A DNA stretch of 64,000 nt, taken from assembly GCA_900545865.1 (NCBI GenBank), contig URAN01000001.1, positions 115,703-179,702 of the forward strand, read 5' to 3'. The notes beneath the pieces were generated by a model. The model searched no databases and was not told the origin of the DNA. It worked only from the letters and a program-made list of their open reading frames with translations. The stretch is from an uncultured Eubacteriales bacterium. Its GTDB lineage: Bacteria; Bacillota; Clostridia; Monoglobales; Monoglobaceae. Position 1 is the first letter of the stretch. Each line of letters opens with the position of its first letter. A program made the position numbers and the translations under genes. This document shows, piece after piece, positions 33,214 to 42,196 of this stretch.

Positions 33214-34347
33214 ATGGCAGAAAAAAGAGATTACTATGAGGTACTTGGCGTTGATAAAAACGCCTCGCCCGATGAGATAAAAAAAGCATACAGAAAGCTT
33301 GCGAAAAAATATCACCCTGACCTCAACCCCAATAATAAGGAGGAGGCAGAGACGAAATTCAAAGAGGCAAGCGAAGCATATGAGGTTCTCAGCAATGCCG
33401 AAAAGAAACAACAATATGACCAATTCGGACACGCGGCGTTTGACCAAACCGCGGGCGGCGGTGCATACGGCGGCGGATTTGACGGATTTGATATGGGAGA
33501 TATATTCAGCAGCTTTTTCGGCGGCGGTTTCGGCGGAGGACGACAGAACCCGAACGCCCCGAGACGTGGCAGGGATATAAGCTATAATATTGACCTCAAA
33601 TTCGAGGAAGCGTGTTTCGGCGCTGAACGCGAAATCAGCATAAATCATCTTGAACACTGTGATGAATGCGGCGGCAGCGGCGCGGCAAAGGGTACATCAC
33701 CCACGACCTGTCCGACCTGTCACGGAACAGGTCAGGTACGGACGGTTCAGCGTACTCCGCTCGGTAACTTTCAGAGTGTTCGCACTTGTGATAACTGCGG
33801 CGGCAGCGGTAAAATTATCAAAGAACCGTGTCACGCTTGCGGCGGCAAGGGCAACGTTCGCCGCGGTAAAAAGATTAATGTCAAGATTCCGGCAGGGATC
33901 GACAACGGTCAGCAAGTATATGTCCGCGGTGAGGGCGATGCCGGAACAAACGGCGGCGCGAACGGTGATTTGATACTTGTAATTCGTGTAAAACCGCATA
34001 AGCTTTTTGTCCGCCAGGGTTATGATATTCTGTGCGACTATCCTATCTCGTTTGTTCAGGCAACTCTCGGCGCAGAGGTTCAAGTGCCGACAATAGACGG
34101 AAAGGTTTCGTATAACATTCCTGAGGGAACACAGAGCGGAATGGTTTTCCGATTAAAAGGCAAGGGTGTACAGCGGCTTAACTCGACCCAACGAGGTGAC
34201 CAGTATGTCACGATAAAGGTTGAGATACCGAAAGGTTTGTCCGAGAGCCAAAAGGCAATCTTGCGGCAATTCGATGAAAACGTAGACCCGTCAAAATATA
34301 AACAGAGAAAGTCTTTCTTTGAAAAAATGAAAGAATTTTTATCATAA
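33214..34347 (+). CDS. dnaJ: Co-chaperone DnaJ (Hsp40)
   Basis: 377 residues. J-domain (1-70) with the HPD motif (Y-H-P-D), Gly/Phe-rich linker with GGGFGGG, four CxxCxGxG zinc repeats (about 140-215), and the C-terminal substrate domain. Delivers substrates to DnaK and stimulates its ATPase. It is 67 nt after dnaK and followed by a terminator. Confidence 0.97.
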   Translation: MAEKRDYYEVLGVDKNASPDEIKKAYRKLAKKYHPDLNPNNKEEAETKFKEASEAYEVLSNAEKKQQYDQFGHAAFDQTAGGGAYGGGFDGFDMGDIFSSFFGGGFGGGRQNPNAPRRGRDISYNIDLKFEEACFGAEREISINHLEHCDECGGSGAAKGTSPTTCPTCHGTGQVRTVQRTPLGNFQSVRTCDNCGGSGKIIKEPCHACGGKGNVRRGKKINVKIPAGIDNGQQVYVRGEGDAGTNGGANGDLILVIRVKPHKLFVRQGYDILCDYPISFVQATLGAEVQVPTIDGKVSYNIPEGTQSGMVFRLKGKGVQRLNSTQRGDQYVTIKVEIPKGLSESQKAILRQFDENVDPSKYKQRKSFFEKMKEFLS

Positions 34348-34351
34348 TTTC

Positions 34352-34377
34352 AAAGCCCCTTAAAAACAGGGGCTTTT
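34352..34377 (+). terminator. Terminator after dnaJ
   Basis: AAAGCCCCT pairs with AGGGGCTTT around a 7-nt loop and runs into TTTT. It may partly insulate prmA from the heat-shock genes. Confidence 0.75.
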
Positions 34378-34421
34378 GCCGCATAGTATGCGGAGTGACA
34401 TGTGAACACAGGAGGAATTTT

Positions 34422-35381
34422 ATGGACTGGATAAAAGCCACGATTACAACCACGAGCGAGGGAATAGACCCTGTATCGGGGCGGTTGCTCGAACTCGGAA
34501 TAAGCGGCATCGAGATTGCAGATAAAAATGACTTTACCGAATTTCTCGAAAACAACCGTAAGTATTGGGACTATGTTGACGAAGAACTTGAACGTCTTAA
34601 AGATGCCGATACGACAATCACGTTTTATTTATCTTGCGGAGCGGCGGGAATCGAACAGCTCAATGCGGTAAAAGCGTCGATGAAAGCCCTTGCTGCGATG
34701 GACACCGATAAAGTGTACGGTTCTCTCGAAATAAAATCCGAGAATGTGGCGGATGAAGATTGGTCGGAGATATGGAAGCAATACTTTCACCCGATTTCGG
34801 TCGGAAAAAATATACTTATTCAGCCTGCGTGGGAGAAAGCTGACGCGCCGCAAGGCAAGTGCGTTTTTACCGTGAACCCCGGAATGAGTTTCGGTACAGG
34901 TTCGCACCCAAGCACAAGATTTTGTCTTGAAGAGATTGAAAAGTATATAAAAGACGGTGACAGCGTGTTGGATTTGGGCTGCGGCTCGGGGATTTTATCG
35001 ATAACCGCCTTGCTGCTCGGCGCAAAGAGCGCGGTTGCCGTGGATATTGATTCAAACGCAACCGATGTTGCATATGACAACCTTGCACTGAATCATCTTT
35101 CAAAAGATTTGTACACAACTTATACAGGTGATATAACGTCCGATGCGGATTTGCGCGGCAAGCTCGGAAGGCACGATATTGTCATTGCGAATATCGTTGC
35201 GGATGTAATAATTGCGCTTGCGCCGTATGTGCGTTCGTTTATGAAAGACGATGCCGTGTTTATCTGTTCGGGAATAATATTGGAACGTCTCGATGAGGTA
35301 AAGTCGGCGTTGACCGAAAACGGTTTAAAGATAAAAGAAATCAAAAACGATGACGATTGGGCAGCAATAACCTGTATTTGA
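34422..35381 (+). CDS. prmA: Ribosomal protein L11 methyltransferase
   Basis: 319 residues from the ATG at 34422, preceded by GGAGG; the earlier in-frame start lacks an SD. The N-terminal substrate-recognition domain (1-about 110) leads to a Rossmann methyltransferase with N-P-G-M-S-F-G-T-G-S-H-P-S-T-R, D-L-G-C-G-S-G-I-L-S and V-A-N-I-V-A-D. PrmA trimethylates L11. Position between dnaJ and rsmE is the usual order in Firmicutes. Confidence 0.95.
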   Translation: MDWIKATITTTSEGIDPVSGRLLELGISGIEIADKNDFTEFLENNRKYWDYVDEELERLKDADTTITFYLSCGAAGIEQLNAVKASMKALAAMDTDKVYGSLEIKSENVADEDWSEIWKQYFHPISVGKNILIQPAWEKADAPQGKCVFTVNPGMSFGTGSHPSTRFCLEEIEKYIKDGDSVLDLGCGSGILSITALLLGAKSAVAVDIDSNATDVAYDNLALNHLSKDLYTTYTGDITSDADLRGKLGRHDIVIANIVADVIIALAPYVRSFMKDDAVFICSGIILERLDEVKSALTENGLKIKEIKNDDDWAAITCI

Positions 35382-35409
35382 AATCCGCGGTGTCAAAAGG
35401 AGAATCATT

Positions 35410-36171
35410 ATGAGAAGATTTTTTACCGAACCCGAAAACATAACGGGTGATTCCGCACTGATATACGAGGATGCCGCACATATAACGCGCGTTTTGAGAA
35501 TGAAAATCGGTGACAGCGTTTTGATTTTTGACGGCAGCGGCAAGGAATACACCGCCGAACTTTGTGAGGTTTCGGATAGATGCTGTCGGGCAAAAATTTT
35601 GTCGGTTGCCGAGTCGGTTTTGGAACCCAAAACGAGGGTGAAGATTTATCAGTCTTTGCCAAAATCGGGAAAAATGGAAGAAATAATCCAAAAATCCGTT
35701 GAACTCGGCGCATATTCGATTGTACCCGTTGCGGCGGACAGATGCGTGACAAAGCTTGACGGCGGAAAGCGTCAGACGGAAAAGCTGAAACGGTGGAACA
35801 AGGTTGCGGTCAGTGCAGCAAAGCAATGCGGCAGAGGAATTTTGCCGACCGTACAGCCGCCGATGACGTTCAAAGCGGCGGTTGATAAGATGAAACAAGA
35901 CGGTTTGGCGCTTATGCCGTATGAAGTTTTGGGACATGGCGGTGTGTCGAATTTGAAAGAGGTTTTAACGCTGTTTAAGACAGAGCATAATGCGGAAAAA
36001 GCCGAAATCGGAATAATTATAGGTCCTGAGGGCGGTTTTTCCGACAGCGAGGCCGAGTATGCCGAAAATCTCGGCATAAACTTTGTCGGCTTGGGCAACA
36101 GGATTTTGAGAACCGAAACGGTCAGCTGTGCTATGCTCGGTATGGTTATGTATGAACTTGGCGAAATATAA
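35410..36171 (+). CDS. rsmE: 16S rRNA (uracil-1498-N3)-methyltransferase
   Basis: 253 residues; AAAAGGAG upstream. Short PUA-like N-terminus (RRFF at residues 2-5), then a SPOUT (trefoil-knot) methyltransferase with Y-Q-S-L-P-K-S-G-K-M-E, E-L-G and I-G-P-E-G-G-F-S-D-S-E, and L-R-T-E-T-V near the C-terminus. 28 nt after prmA, so likely in the same transcript. Confidence 0.95.
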   Translation: MRRFFTEPENITGDSALIYEDAAHITRVLRMKIGDSVLIFDGSGKEYTAELCEVSDRCCRAKILSVAESVLEPKTRVKIYQSLPKSGKMEEIIQKSVELGAYSIVPVAADRCVTKLDGGKRQTEKLKRWNKVAVSAAKQCGRGILPTVQPPMTFKAAVDKMKQDGLALMPYEVLGHGGVSNLKEVLTLFKTEHNAEKAEIGIIIGPEGGFSDSEAEYAENLGINFVGLGNRILRTETVSCAMLGMVMYELGEI

Positions 36172-36197
36172 AAATAATAAAATATAGGAGAGGAACA

Positions 36198-36698
36198 ATG
36201 AATAAGTCACAAAAGAGAGTAAAGGCTGCTGAACGCAGAGCCGAAAAACACAAGAGCGAGGAATACAAAGAACATTTGACGAATTGGTATATGATAAATT
36301 TATCGTGGGGCATACTCGGGATAATATTGCTCGTATTTTACGGGTCATTATACAAAGGCTCGGCGCTTTTGTATATGAACACGGTATCGTGGGTATTGAC
36401 CGCACTTTTTGCGGTTGGAGGAATCGTACTTTTTGCGCTCGGAAAGACGGGTGTTATCAAAAATCAAAGCCGTGCGTGTCACTATGGAATATTTATGTGG
36501 GTATGTGCCGCCGTTGCACTTTGGTTCGCTCTGTTTAATAAGCTGCGTATGGTTATCGAGTCCGCGGCTCGCGCAATAACGGGTAACGAGGCTTTGGCGG
36601 TAACGTCTTACTGGAACTATCGCCTTCCGATTATTGCGGTTGCCGTATACCTTGTGGTTGCGTTTATCGTGTATCTGATAAAGCTCGGACGAAAATAA
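36198..36698 (+). CDS. Hypothetical four-helix membrane protein
   Basis: 166 residues: a highly charged, Lys/Glu/Arg-rich N-terminus (1-28), then four predicted transmembrane helices (about 33-50, 56-80, 93-113 and 143-163). AGGAGAGG precedes the ATG. No family is recognised. It follows rsmE by 26 nt and probably belongs to the same transcript, ending at the hairpin at 36810. Confidence 0.75.
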   Translation: MNKSQKRVKAAERRAEKHKSEEYKEHLTNWYMINLSWGILGIILLVFYGSLYKGSALLYMNTVSWVLTALFAVGGIVLFALGKTGVIKNQSRACHYGIFMWVCAAVALWFALFNKLRMVIESAARAITGNEALAVTSYWNYRLPIIAVAVYLVVAFIVYLIKLGRK

Positions 36699-36809
36699 TA
36701 TTTATAAATTAAAGTTTTTTAATCTGATTTTAATGTTTGGGGGCTATAATAAATTTAAGCCGATCGAAATCGGCAGTAAAATTGCCCCAAAGGCATAAAT
36801 CCGAAAAAA

Positions 36810-36842
36810 TGACCGACAGATTTTTCCCTTATCTGTCGGTCA
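36810..36842 (+). terminator. Terminator-like hairpin after the membrane-protein gene
   Basis: TGACCGACAGAT pairs perfectly (12 bp) with ATCTGTCGGTCA around a 9-nt loop; CCCTTTT follows. It lies 111 nt after the stop codon. Confidence 0.6.
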
Positions 36843-36908
36843 AACCCTTTTATGGGGATTTTAGAGTGATGCAAAAACATATTTTACGAAAAATTTCATC
36901 TTGATTAT

Positions 36909-36949
36909 ATCGCCGTCCCCCGGTTCCGCCATGCCTGCCGCGGCGGCAA
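36909..36949 (+). repeat. 40-bp dispersed repeat, copy 2
   Basis: Begins ATCGCCGTCCCC and ends CCGCGGCGGCAA. Matches the minus strand at 20094-20133, differing at about four positions, including one 1-nt indel. Confidence 0.7.
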
Positions 36950-36983
36950 AGAAATGAAATTTTTAGTAATTTTATAATGTTTA

Positions 36984-37068
36984 CGGCAAGATATTGTTAC
37001 ATTGCCGTCCGGGAGCGGCAGACGGAACCGGGCTTTTCGGGCAGCTGATTCAAAGCAATATCTTGCCG
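36984..37068. repeat. Structured element with 13-bp inverted-repeat ends
   Basis: CGGCAAGATATTG (36984-36996) pairs exactly with CAATATCTTGCCG (37056-37068). Inside, CCGTC pairs with GACGG and the rest is GC-rich. It lies 31 nt after rnfB on the minus strand and could be an Rnf 3' structure, a small structured RNA or a MITE-like insert. Position next to the 40-bp repeat favours a mobile or repetitive origin. Confidence 0.5.
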
Positions 37069-37099
37069 AAAATAACTTTTTTGCAATCCGAATCATTTT

Positions 37100-37900
37100 T
37101 TATTCATCCGAATCTTTCATTTTAATGATATGCCGCGGACATTTTTGGGCACAGATTCCGCATCCGACGCACTTGCCGGGGTTTATCTCAGCCAAATTAT
37201 CTTTGACTTCAATTGCGCCCTTGGGACAGTTTTTTGCACAGATTCCGCATCCGATACATCCGACTCCGCAATACGCGCGCGTCTGTTTGCCCTTTTCTTT
37301 TGAGCTGCACGCAACAGTGTATTTGGTCTTTGACGGAACAAGTTTTATTATATGCTTGGGACATTCCTCGGCGCACATTCCGCAACCCGTACATTTTTCC
37401 TCATCGGTAACGGCAACCCCGTCTTTGACGGATATGGCACCAAACTTACAGACCGCGGTGCATGACCCAAACCCCAGACAGGCATTGGGGCAAAGCTTTT
37501 CGCCGCCGCCCAGACCTGCCGCCGTGTGACAGTCCGCCGCACCGTCATATTCGAATTTGGGAACAGCCGTGCCGTGAGCGCCGCTGCACATAACCCTTGC
37601 CGTCATGGGTTCTTTTTCTTCCGTTTTTACACCCATTATTTCGGATACGCATTTGGCAACCGCCGCGCCGCCGACGGGGCACATATTTGTTTTTGCGCCG
37701 CCGTTGACTATTGCATCGGCGTATGCGGCACAACCGGCAAATCCGCATCCGCCGCAGTTCGCGCCCGGCAGAGCCTCGGTGATTTTCGGTATTCTCTCAT
37801 CGGTTTTTACTTCAAAAATTTTTGAAGCAACGCCCAAAAGAATTCCGAATACTATACCCATACCGCCGACGATTATTATCGGTATTAATATTTGTGACAT
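37100..37900 (-). CDS. rnfB: Rnf complex subunit B (polyferredoxin)
   Basis: 266 residues: N-terminal membrane anchor (about 5-27), the C-G-G-C-G-F-A-G-C motif (4Fe-4S domain), then ferredoxin-type motifs CTGCGMCAEECPK, CIGCGICAKNCPK and CVGCGICAQKCPR, with an additional C-L-G-F-G-S-C. RnfB passes electrons from ferredoxin to the rest of Rnf. Last gene of the operon. Confidence 0.95.
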   Translation of the reverse strand: MSQILIPIIIVGGMGIVFGILLGVASKIFEVKTDERIPKITEALPGANCGGCGFAGCAAYADAIVNGGAKTNMCPVGGAAVAKCVSEIMGVKTEEKEPMTARVMCSGAHGTAVPKFEYDGAADCHTAAGLGGGEKLCPNACLGFGSCTAVCKFGAISVKDGVAVTDEEKCTGCGMCAEECPKHIIKLVPSKTKYTVACSSKEKGKQTRAYCGVGCIGCGICAKNCPKGAIEVKDNLAEINPGKCVGCGICAQKCPRHIIKMKDSDE

Positions 37901-37915
37901 TACATACGACCTCCT

Positions 37916-38512
37916 TTAGTTAAAGCTGAGTCCCGAGAACCCGAGAAACGCAATCGACAGCAAAGCCGCTGTAACAAGCACAATCGGCATACCCTTTAAA
38001 AACTCGGGAACATCCGATGTTTCGAGTCTTTCGCGCACACCTGCAAAAAGCACGATGGCAAGAGTGAATCCCAGACCTGCCGAACCGCCGTAGACGATTG
38101 ATTTAACAAAACTCATTTCCGTACCGCCGAACTTTGTGATGTTGTTTATGGCAACCCCGAGAACGGCACAGTTGGTTGTGATAAGCGGAAGGTATACGCC
38201 GAGAGAGTTATATAATGAAGGTACTGATTTTTGAAGGAACATTTCGACAAACTGAACCAACACCGCTATTACCAATATGAACGCTATCGTTTGCATATAT
38301 TCTATGCCGAACGGAATTAACAGGTATTCTTGTACGAGCCATGTCAGGGCGGACGCGCATATCATAACGAATACGACCGCAAAACCCATGCCGCTCGCCG
38401 TTTCAACCTTTTTGGACACGCCGAGGAACGGACATATTCCCAAAAACTGAACAAGTACAAAATTGTTTATCAATATTGCACCGACGCTTATAATCAAAAG
38501 TTCACTAATCAT
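37916..38512 (-). CDS. rnfA: Rnf complex subunit A (membrane)
   Basis: 198 residues from the ATG at 38512 with AGGAGG 8 nt upstream. Six transmembrane helices. NNFVLVQFLGICPFLGVSKK and T-N-C-A-V-L-G-V are the RnfA/NqrE signatures; the conserved Cys residues help bind an Fe centre shared with RnfE. Overlaps the rnfE end by 8 nt. Confidence 0.95.
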   Translation of the reverse strand: MISELLIISVGAILINNFVLVQFLGICPFLGVSKKVETASGMGFAVVFVMICASALTWLVQEYLLIPFGIEYMQTIAFILVIAVLVQFVEMFLQKSVPSLYNSLGVYLPLITTNCAVLGVAINNITKFGGTEMSFVKSIVYGGSAGLGFTLAIVLFAGVRERLETSDVPEFLKGMPIVLVTAALLSIAFLGFSGLSFN

Positions 38513-39182
38513 TTTCTGCCCCTCCTTGTGCCGCATTTACAGATTTGTTTGCCTTCTTATTCTTTATTTTTCGCGCAATGCCGTTGATTGCCGCAAGCAA
38601 TATTCCCAATGTAAGGAAGGCTCCGGGAGGGAGTATCATAATCGAAATCGGCTGAAAACCGCTGCCGAAAAGGCTGTGACCGGCAAATGTGCCTGCACCC
38701 AAAATTTCTCTTACCGCCGCGATAAGCGTCAGAGAACAGGTGAAACCGAGGCCCATTCCCAAACCATCAAAAAACGATGCCGCAATGCCGTTTTTTGACG
38801 CGAACGCTTCAGCTCTGCCGAGGATGATACAGTTTACCACTATCAGCGGAATGTATATTCCAAGACTTTGAGAAAGCGTCGGAACGTATGCGTTGAGCAG
38901 CATTTCGACTATCGTTACGAAACCTGCCACGATTACTATATACGATGCTATTCTGATTTTATTCGGAATAAATTTGCGCAAAAGCGAGATAACAACATTT
39001 GAACAAATAAGCACCGCCGTCGTCGAAAGTCCCATACCTATACCGTTTGTTACGCTTGTGGTAACGGCAAGGGTCGGACACATTCCGAGCATAAGCACAA
39101 AAGTGGGGTTTTCGCGAATCAAGCCGTTTATAAACGCCGAAAAAGCGTGTTTTTTTGGCTGTTTTACATCATTTTGACTCAT
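38505..39182 (-). CDS. rnfE: Rnf complex subunit E (membrane)
   Basis: 225 residues from the ATG at 39182 (GGAGG upstream; 4-nt ATGA overlap with rnfG). Six helices with NGLIRENPTFVLMLGMCPTLA and V-N-C-I-I-L-G-R-A-E-A-F-A, RnfE/NqrD signatures. Partner of RnfA in the membrane core. Confidence 0.95.
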   Translation of the reverse strand: MSQNDVKQPKKHAFSAFINGLIRENPTFVLMLGMCPTLAVTTSVTNGIGMGLSTTAVLICSNVVISLLRKFIPNKIRIASYIVIVAGFVTIVEMLLNAYVPTLSQSLGIYIPLIVVNCIILGRAEAFASKNGIAASFFDGLGMGLGFTCSLTLIAAVREILGAGTFAGHSLFGSGFQPISIMILPPGAFLTLGILLAAINGIARKIKNKKANKSVNAAQGGAEND

Positions 39183-39802
39183 TTGTCCGCACCTCCGTTT
39201 TCTAAACCGTCTGCCGCACCGAGCGCACAATTTACTGCTTTTGTAACGGCTTTTGAAGTAACCGTTGCACCCGAGATTGCCGAGATTGTATTATTTGCGG
39301 CATTGCCGCCGTTATTCTTTTCCACACCTATCCCCTCGGAAAGCCCGGAGTATTGGTTTGTAAAGTCGGGTTCGTTTGCTCTTGTGCCGAGACCTGCCGT
39401 TTCGCTCATCGACATTATCTTAACGCTTTTAACCTTTGACTTTTCTCCGTCCGATTTGTTTATGCCGACCATAACGGTCACGTCACCGCCATAGCCCTCG
39501 TGACAGACCGCTGTTGCAACATATCCGATGGTTTTGTCTCCGTCTTTTCCGATATAGATTGAGCTAAGCTCAACTCCGGATTCGGACGGTGTATAATCAA
39601 TCTTTGATTCTTCAAACTTTTCACAGTCTAAAACCTCTGACATCGATTGTTCAAAATTCTTTTTGTCGTTTGCCGATATAATCGGTGAAGTTATTTTGTT
39701 CACGACAGCGAGCAATCCCGAAACAATTATACAAATTATGCCGAGTTTGAGCATAAGTACAAGGGTTTCGTGCGCCGCGGATTTATTTTCGGAATTATTC
39801 AT
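39179..39802 (-). CDS. rnfG: Rnf complex subunit G (FMN-bearing)
   Basis: 207 residues: one N-terminal transmembrane helix (about 10-31), then an extracytoplasmic FMN-binding domain. The flavinylation motif S-G-A-T-V-T is at about 182-187, so FMN should be on the Thr of SGAT. ApbE (13.1-14.1 kb) is a candidate transferase. Overlaps rnfD by 8 nt. Confidence 0.95.
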   Translation of the reverse strand: MNNSENKSAAHETLVLMLKLGIICIIVSGLLAVVNKITSPIISANDKKNFEQSMSEVLDCEKFEESKIDYTPSESGVELSSIYIGKDGDKTIGYVATAVCHEGYGGDVTVMVGINKSDGEKSKVKSVKIMSMSETAGLGTRANEPDFTNQYSGLSEGIGVEKNNGGNAANNTISAISGATVTSKAVTKAVNCALGAADGLENGGADK

Positions 39803-40820
39803 TTGCCGCCGCCTCCTTTTCTTTTACAAAACCGTACCGTTTCGGAGCGGTAAGCCTTTCGATAAGCGGTGTCGCAACATTCATAAGCAGAATCGAGTAC
39901 GAAACGCCCTCGGGATAACCGCCCCATATCCTAATCAGAACCGTTATTATTCCACAGCCGAGAGCAAAAACAATCTGTCCTTTCGGTGTGGTCGGCGAAG
40001 TTGTATAATCCGTTGCCATAAAACACGCACCGAGCATAAGACCGCCCGACAAAATCTGATAAAGGGGGTCGCCCGTGAACAAGCCGCCGCTGCCGCCGAA
40101 AATCCATGTTCCGACCGCAACCGTTCCTATAAATATAAGCGGAACGCGCAGACGTATAACACGCCGTATCACAAGATATGCCGCGCCGATTAAAATTGCG
40201 AGAGCCGATGTTTCGCCGATACATCCGCCGTGATTTCCCAAGAACAATGTCAGATAGGAAAACTTATCCGCCGAGCTTGCCGCCAGCGGCGTTGCCGATG
40301 TAACCGCGTCGGGAACGCCGAAAAGCGGAAGATGAGTTCCCGGGGTATACCATCTTGTCATTGCAAGTGCCCACGATGCCATAAGAAACGCCCTTGCGCC
40401 GAGCGCAGGGTTCATAAAATTATGACCTATGCCGCCGAAGAACTGTTTTACGATAATAATTGCAAAAACCGAACCGATGACCGCCATCCAAAGCGGCAGT
40501 GATGCCGGTACGTTCAACGCCAAAATCAAGCCTGTCACAACCGCACTCAAATCGCCCGTTGAATTCGGCTTTTTAAGTATTCTGCACCATATGTACTCTG
40601 CCGCCGCGCTGCTTATCACACAGATAAGAGCCACAATGAGCGCGCGCATTCCGAATACAAACACTCCGGCGATAAGTGCCGGCATAAGTGCGATTATTAC
40701 ATCGAGCATTATTTTCGGAACGGTATCGCTGCCGTTTATATGCGGCGCGTGAGATACGACAAGCACAGACGGCTTAAGATACGTTTTGTTTTCATTTGTG
40801 TCCGTCATAAACTTTTTCAC
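39795..40820 (-). CDS. rnfD: Rnf complex subunit D (membrane, FMN-bearing)
   Basis: 341 residues; the first codon is GTG at 40820, with an ATG at 40808 as an alternative. Neither has ideal SD spacing (AAAGG). About ten helices, with F-M-N-P-A-L-G-A-R-A-F-L and the FMN-attachment motif S-A-T-P-L-A (the Thr is in T of SATP). RnfD is thought to be a core of the ion-pumping path. Confidence 0.93.
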   Translation of the reverse strand: MKKFMTDTNENKTYLKPSVLVVSHAPHINGSDTVPKIMLDVIIALMPALIAGVFVFGMRALIVALICVISSAAAEYIWCRILKKPNSTGDLSAVVTGLILALNVPASLPLWMAVIGSVFAIIIVKQFFGGIGHNFMNPALGARAFLMASWALAMTRWYTPGTHLPLFGVPDAVTSATPLAASSADKFSYLTLFLGNHGGCIGETSALAILIGAAYLVIRRVIRLRVPLIFIGTVAVGTWIFGGSGGLFTGDPLYQILSGGLMLGACFMATDYTTSPTTPKGQIVFALGCGIITVLIRIWGGYPEGVSYSILLMNVATPLIERLTAPKRYGFVKEKEAAANE

Positions 40821-40849
40821 AGCCTTTCTTTATTTTATATATCCGTATA

Positions 40850-42172
40850 TCATTTTTTTGACTTTTCTCTAATTATTGCCTTTGCCGTATGGATTTGCTG
40901 TACCTGATGCCGCTTTGACGGACAGACATACGCACAGCTTCCGCATTCGATACAATCGGTTATATTAAGTTTTTTAAGCTTGTCATAATCTTTGAATCTT
41001 GCCGCTGAATCCAACAGATTCGGCTGTAGGTTCATGGGACAGACGTATACGCATTTTGAACAGCGAATGCACGCTGTCTCTTGCATGGAATATGCTTCGT
41101 CATCGCCCAAAAACAGGATGCCCGATGTTCCTTTTATTACGGGAACGTCAACGGATGATACCGCCTTGCCCATCATAGGTCCGCCCATAATTATCTTTTT
41201 GACCTCTTGGGTAAAGCCGCCCGATTTTTGTGCGATGTATTCAAACGGCGTGCCTATCGCAACACGATAATTCGCCTCCTCTTTTATCGCTCCGCCGCCG
41301 ACGGTCACAATCCTGTGACACAGAGGTCGTCCGTATGTTACCGCACGGAAAATCGATGCGCAGGTATCAATGTTGTTGACGATACATCCCGATTGCCACG
41401 GCAGAGTCCCGGGTTTTAGCTTTCTTTTGCATATTGCGAATATAAGCTGTTTTTCCGCACCCTGAGGATACTTGGTTTTAAGCGGAACAACGTGAATGTT
41501 AACCGCCTTTTCGCTCTCCGCGGCGTTGCGCATTTTCTCAATCGCGTTCGGCTTGTTATCTTCAATGCCGATATATCCGTCTTTCAGACCGAAAATGTGC
41601 ATTATAATCTTTAAGCCGCCGATTATATCTTTTGTTGTTTCAAGCATCGCGCGATGGTCCGATGTGAGATAAGGTTCACATTCCGAACCGTTTATAATAA
41701 CGTGGTCGATGTTTGCGCCGTCGGGAACGGAAAGTTTAACGTGTGTGGGAAAAGCCGCACCGCCCATTCCGACAATGCCTGCATCTTTAACAATATCGAT
41801 AATTTGCTTCGGCGAAAGTTTTGTATAATCGTGCGTATATCCCGATATTGGTTCGGCGCGGCGGTTTTCTCCGTCATTTTTGATTATTATGCAATCCGAA
41901 ATCGTACCGTTCGGAACAAGCCTTTTTTCTATTGCCGTTACCGTTCCCGATACCGATGAATGCAGATTCGCCGAAACGAATCCGTTTGCATCGGCTATTT
42001 TTTGTCCGACAAGAACCGTGTCGCCGACACTTACGCACGGGATTGACGGCGCGCCGATGTGCTGTGACAGCGGAAAAACCAATTCCTCCGGCGGCGCAAG
42101 GTCGATAATCGGCTTGTCCGCCGTTCCGAACTTATGGTCGTTCGGATGTATTCCCCCATGAAACGTTCTCAT
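40850..42172 (-). CDS. rnfC: Rnf complex subunit C (NADH-binding)
   Basis: 440 residues: N-terminal barrel-sandwich domain (begins FHGGIHPNDHK), a Rossmann-like FMN/NADH domain with GMGGAAFPTHVKL, an SLBB segment, and C-terminal 4Fe-4S motifs C-I-R-C-S-K-C-V-Y-V-C-P and C-I-E-C-G-S-C-A-Y-V-C-P. RnfC is the NAD-side subunit. First Rnf gene, 24 nt after the citrate synthase gene. Confidence 0.95.
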   Translation of the reverse strand: MRTFHGGIHPNDHKFGTADKPIIDLAPPEELVFPLSQHIGAPSIPCVSVGDTVLVGQKIADANGFVSANLHSSVSGTVTAIEKRLVPNGTISDCIIIKNDGENRRAEPISGYTHDYTKLSPKQIIDIVKDAGIVGMGGAAFPTHVKLSVPDGANIDHVIINGSECEPYLTSDHRAMLETTKDIIGGLKIIMHIFGLKDGYIGIEDNKPNAIEKMRNAAESEKAVNIHVVPLKTKYPQGAEKQLIFAICKRKLKPGTLPWQSGCIVNNIDTCASIFRAVTYGRPLCHRIVTVGGGAIKEEANYRVAIGTPFEYIAQKSGGFTQEVKKIIMGGPMMGKAVSSVDVPVIKGTSGILFLGDDEAYSMQETACIRCSKCVYVCPMNLQPNLLDSAARFKDYDKLKKLNITDCIECGSCAYVCPSKRHQVQQIHTAKAIIREKSKK

Positions 42173-42196
42173 TTTGATACCCCCTTGAATTAAATG

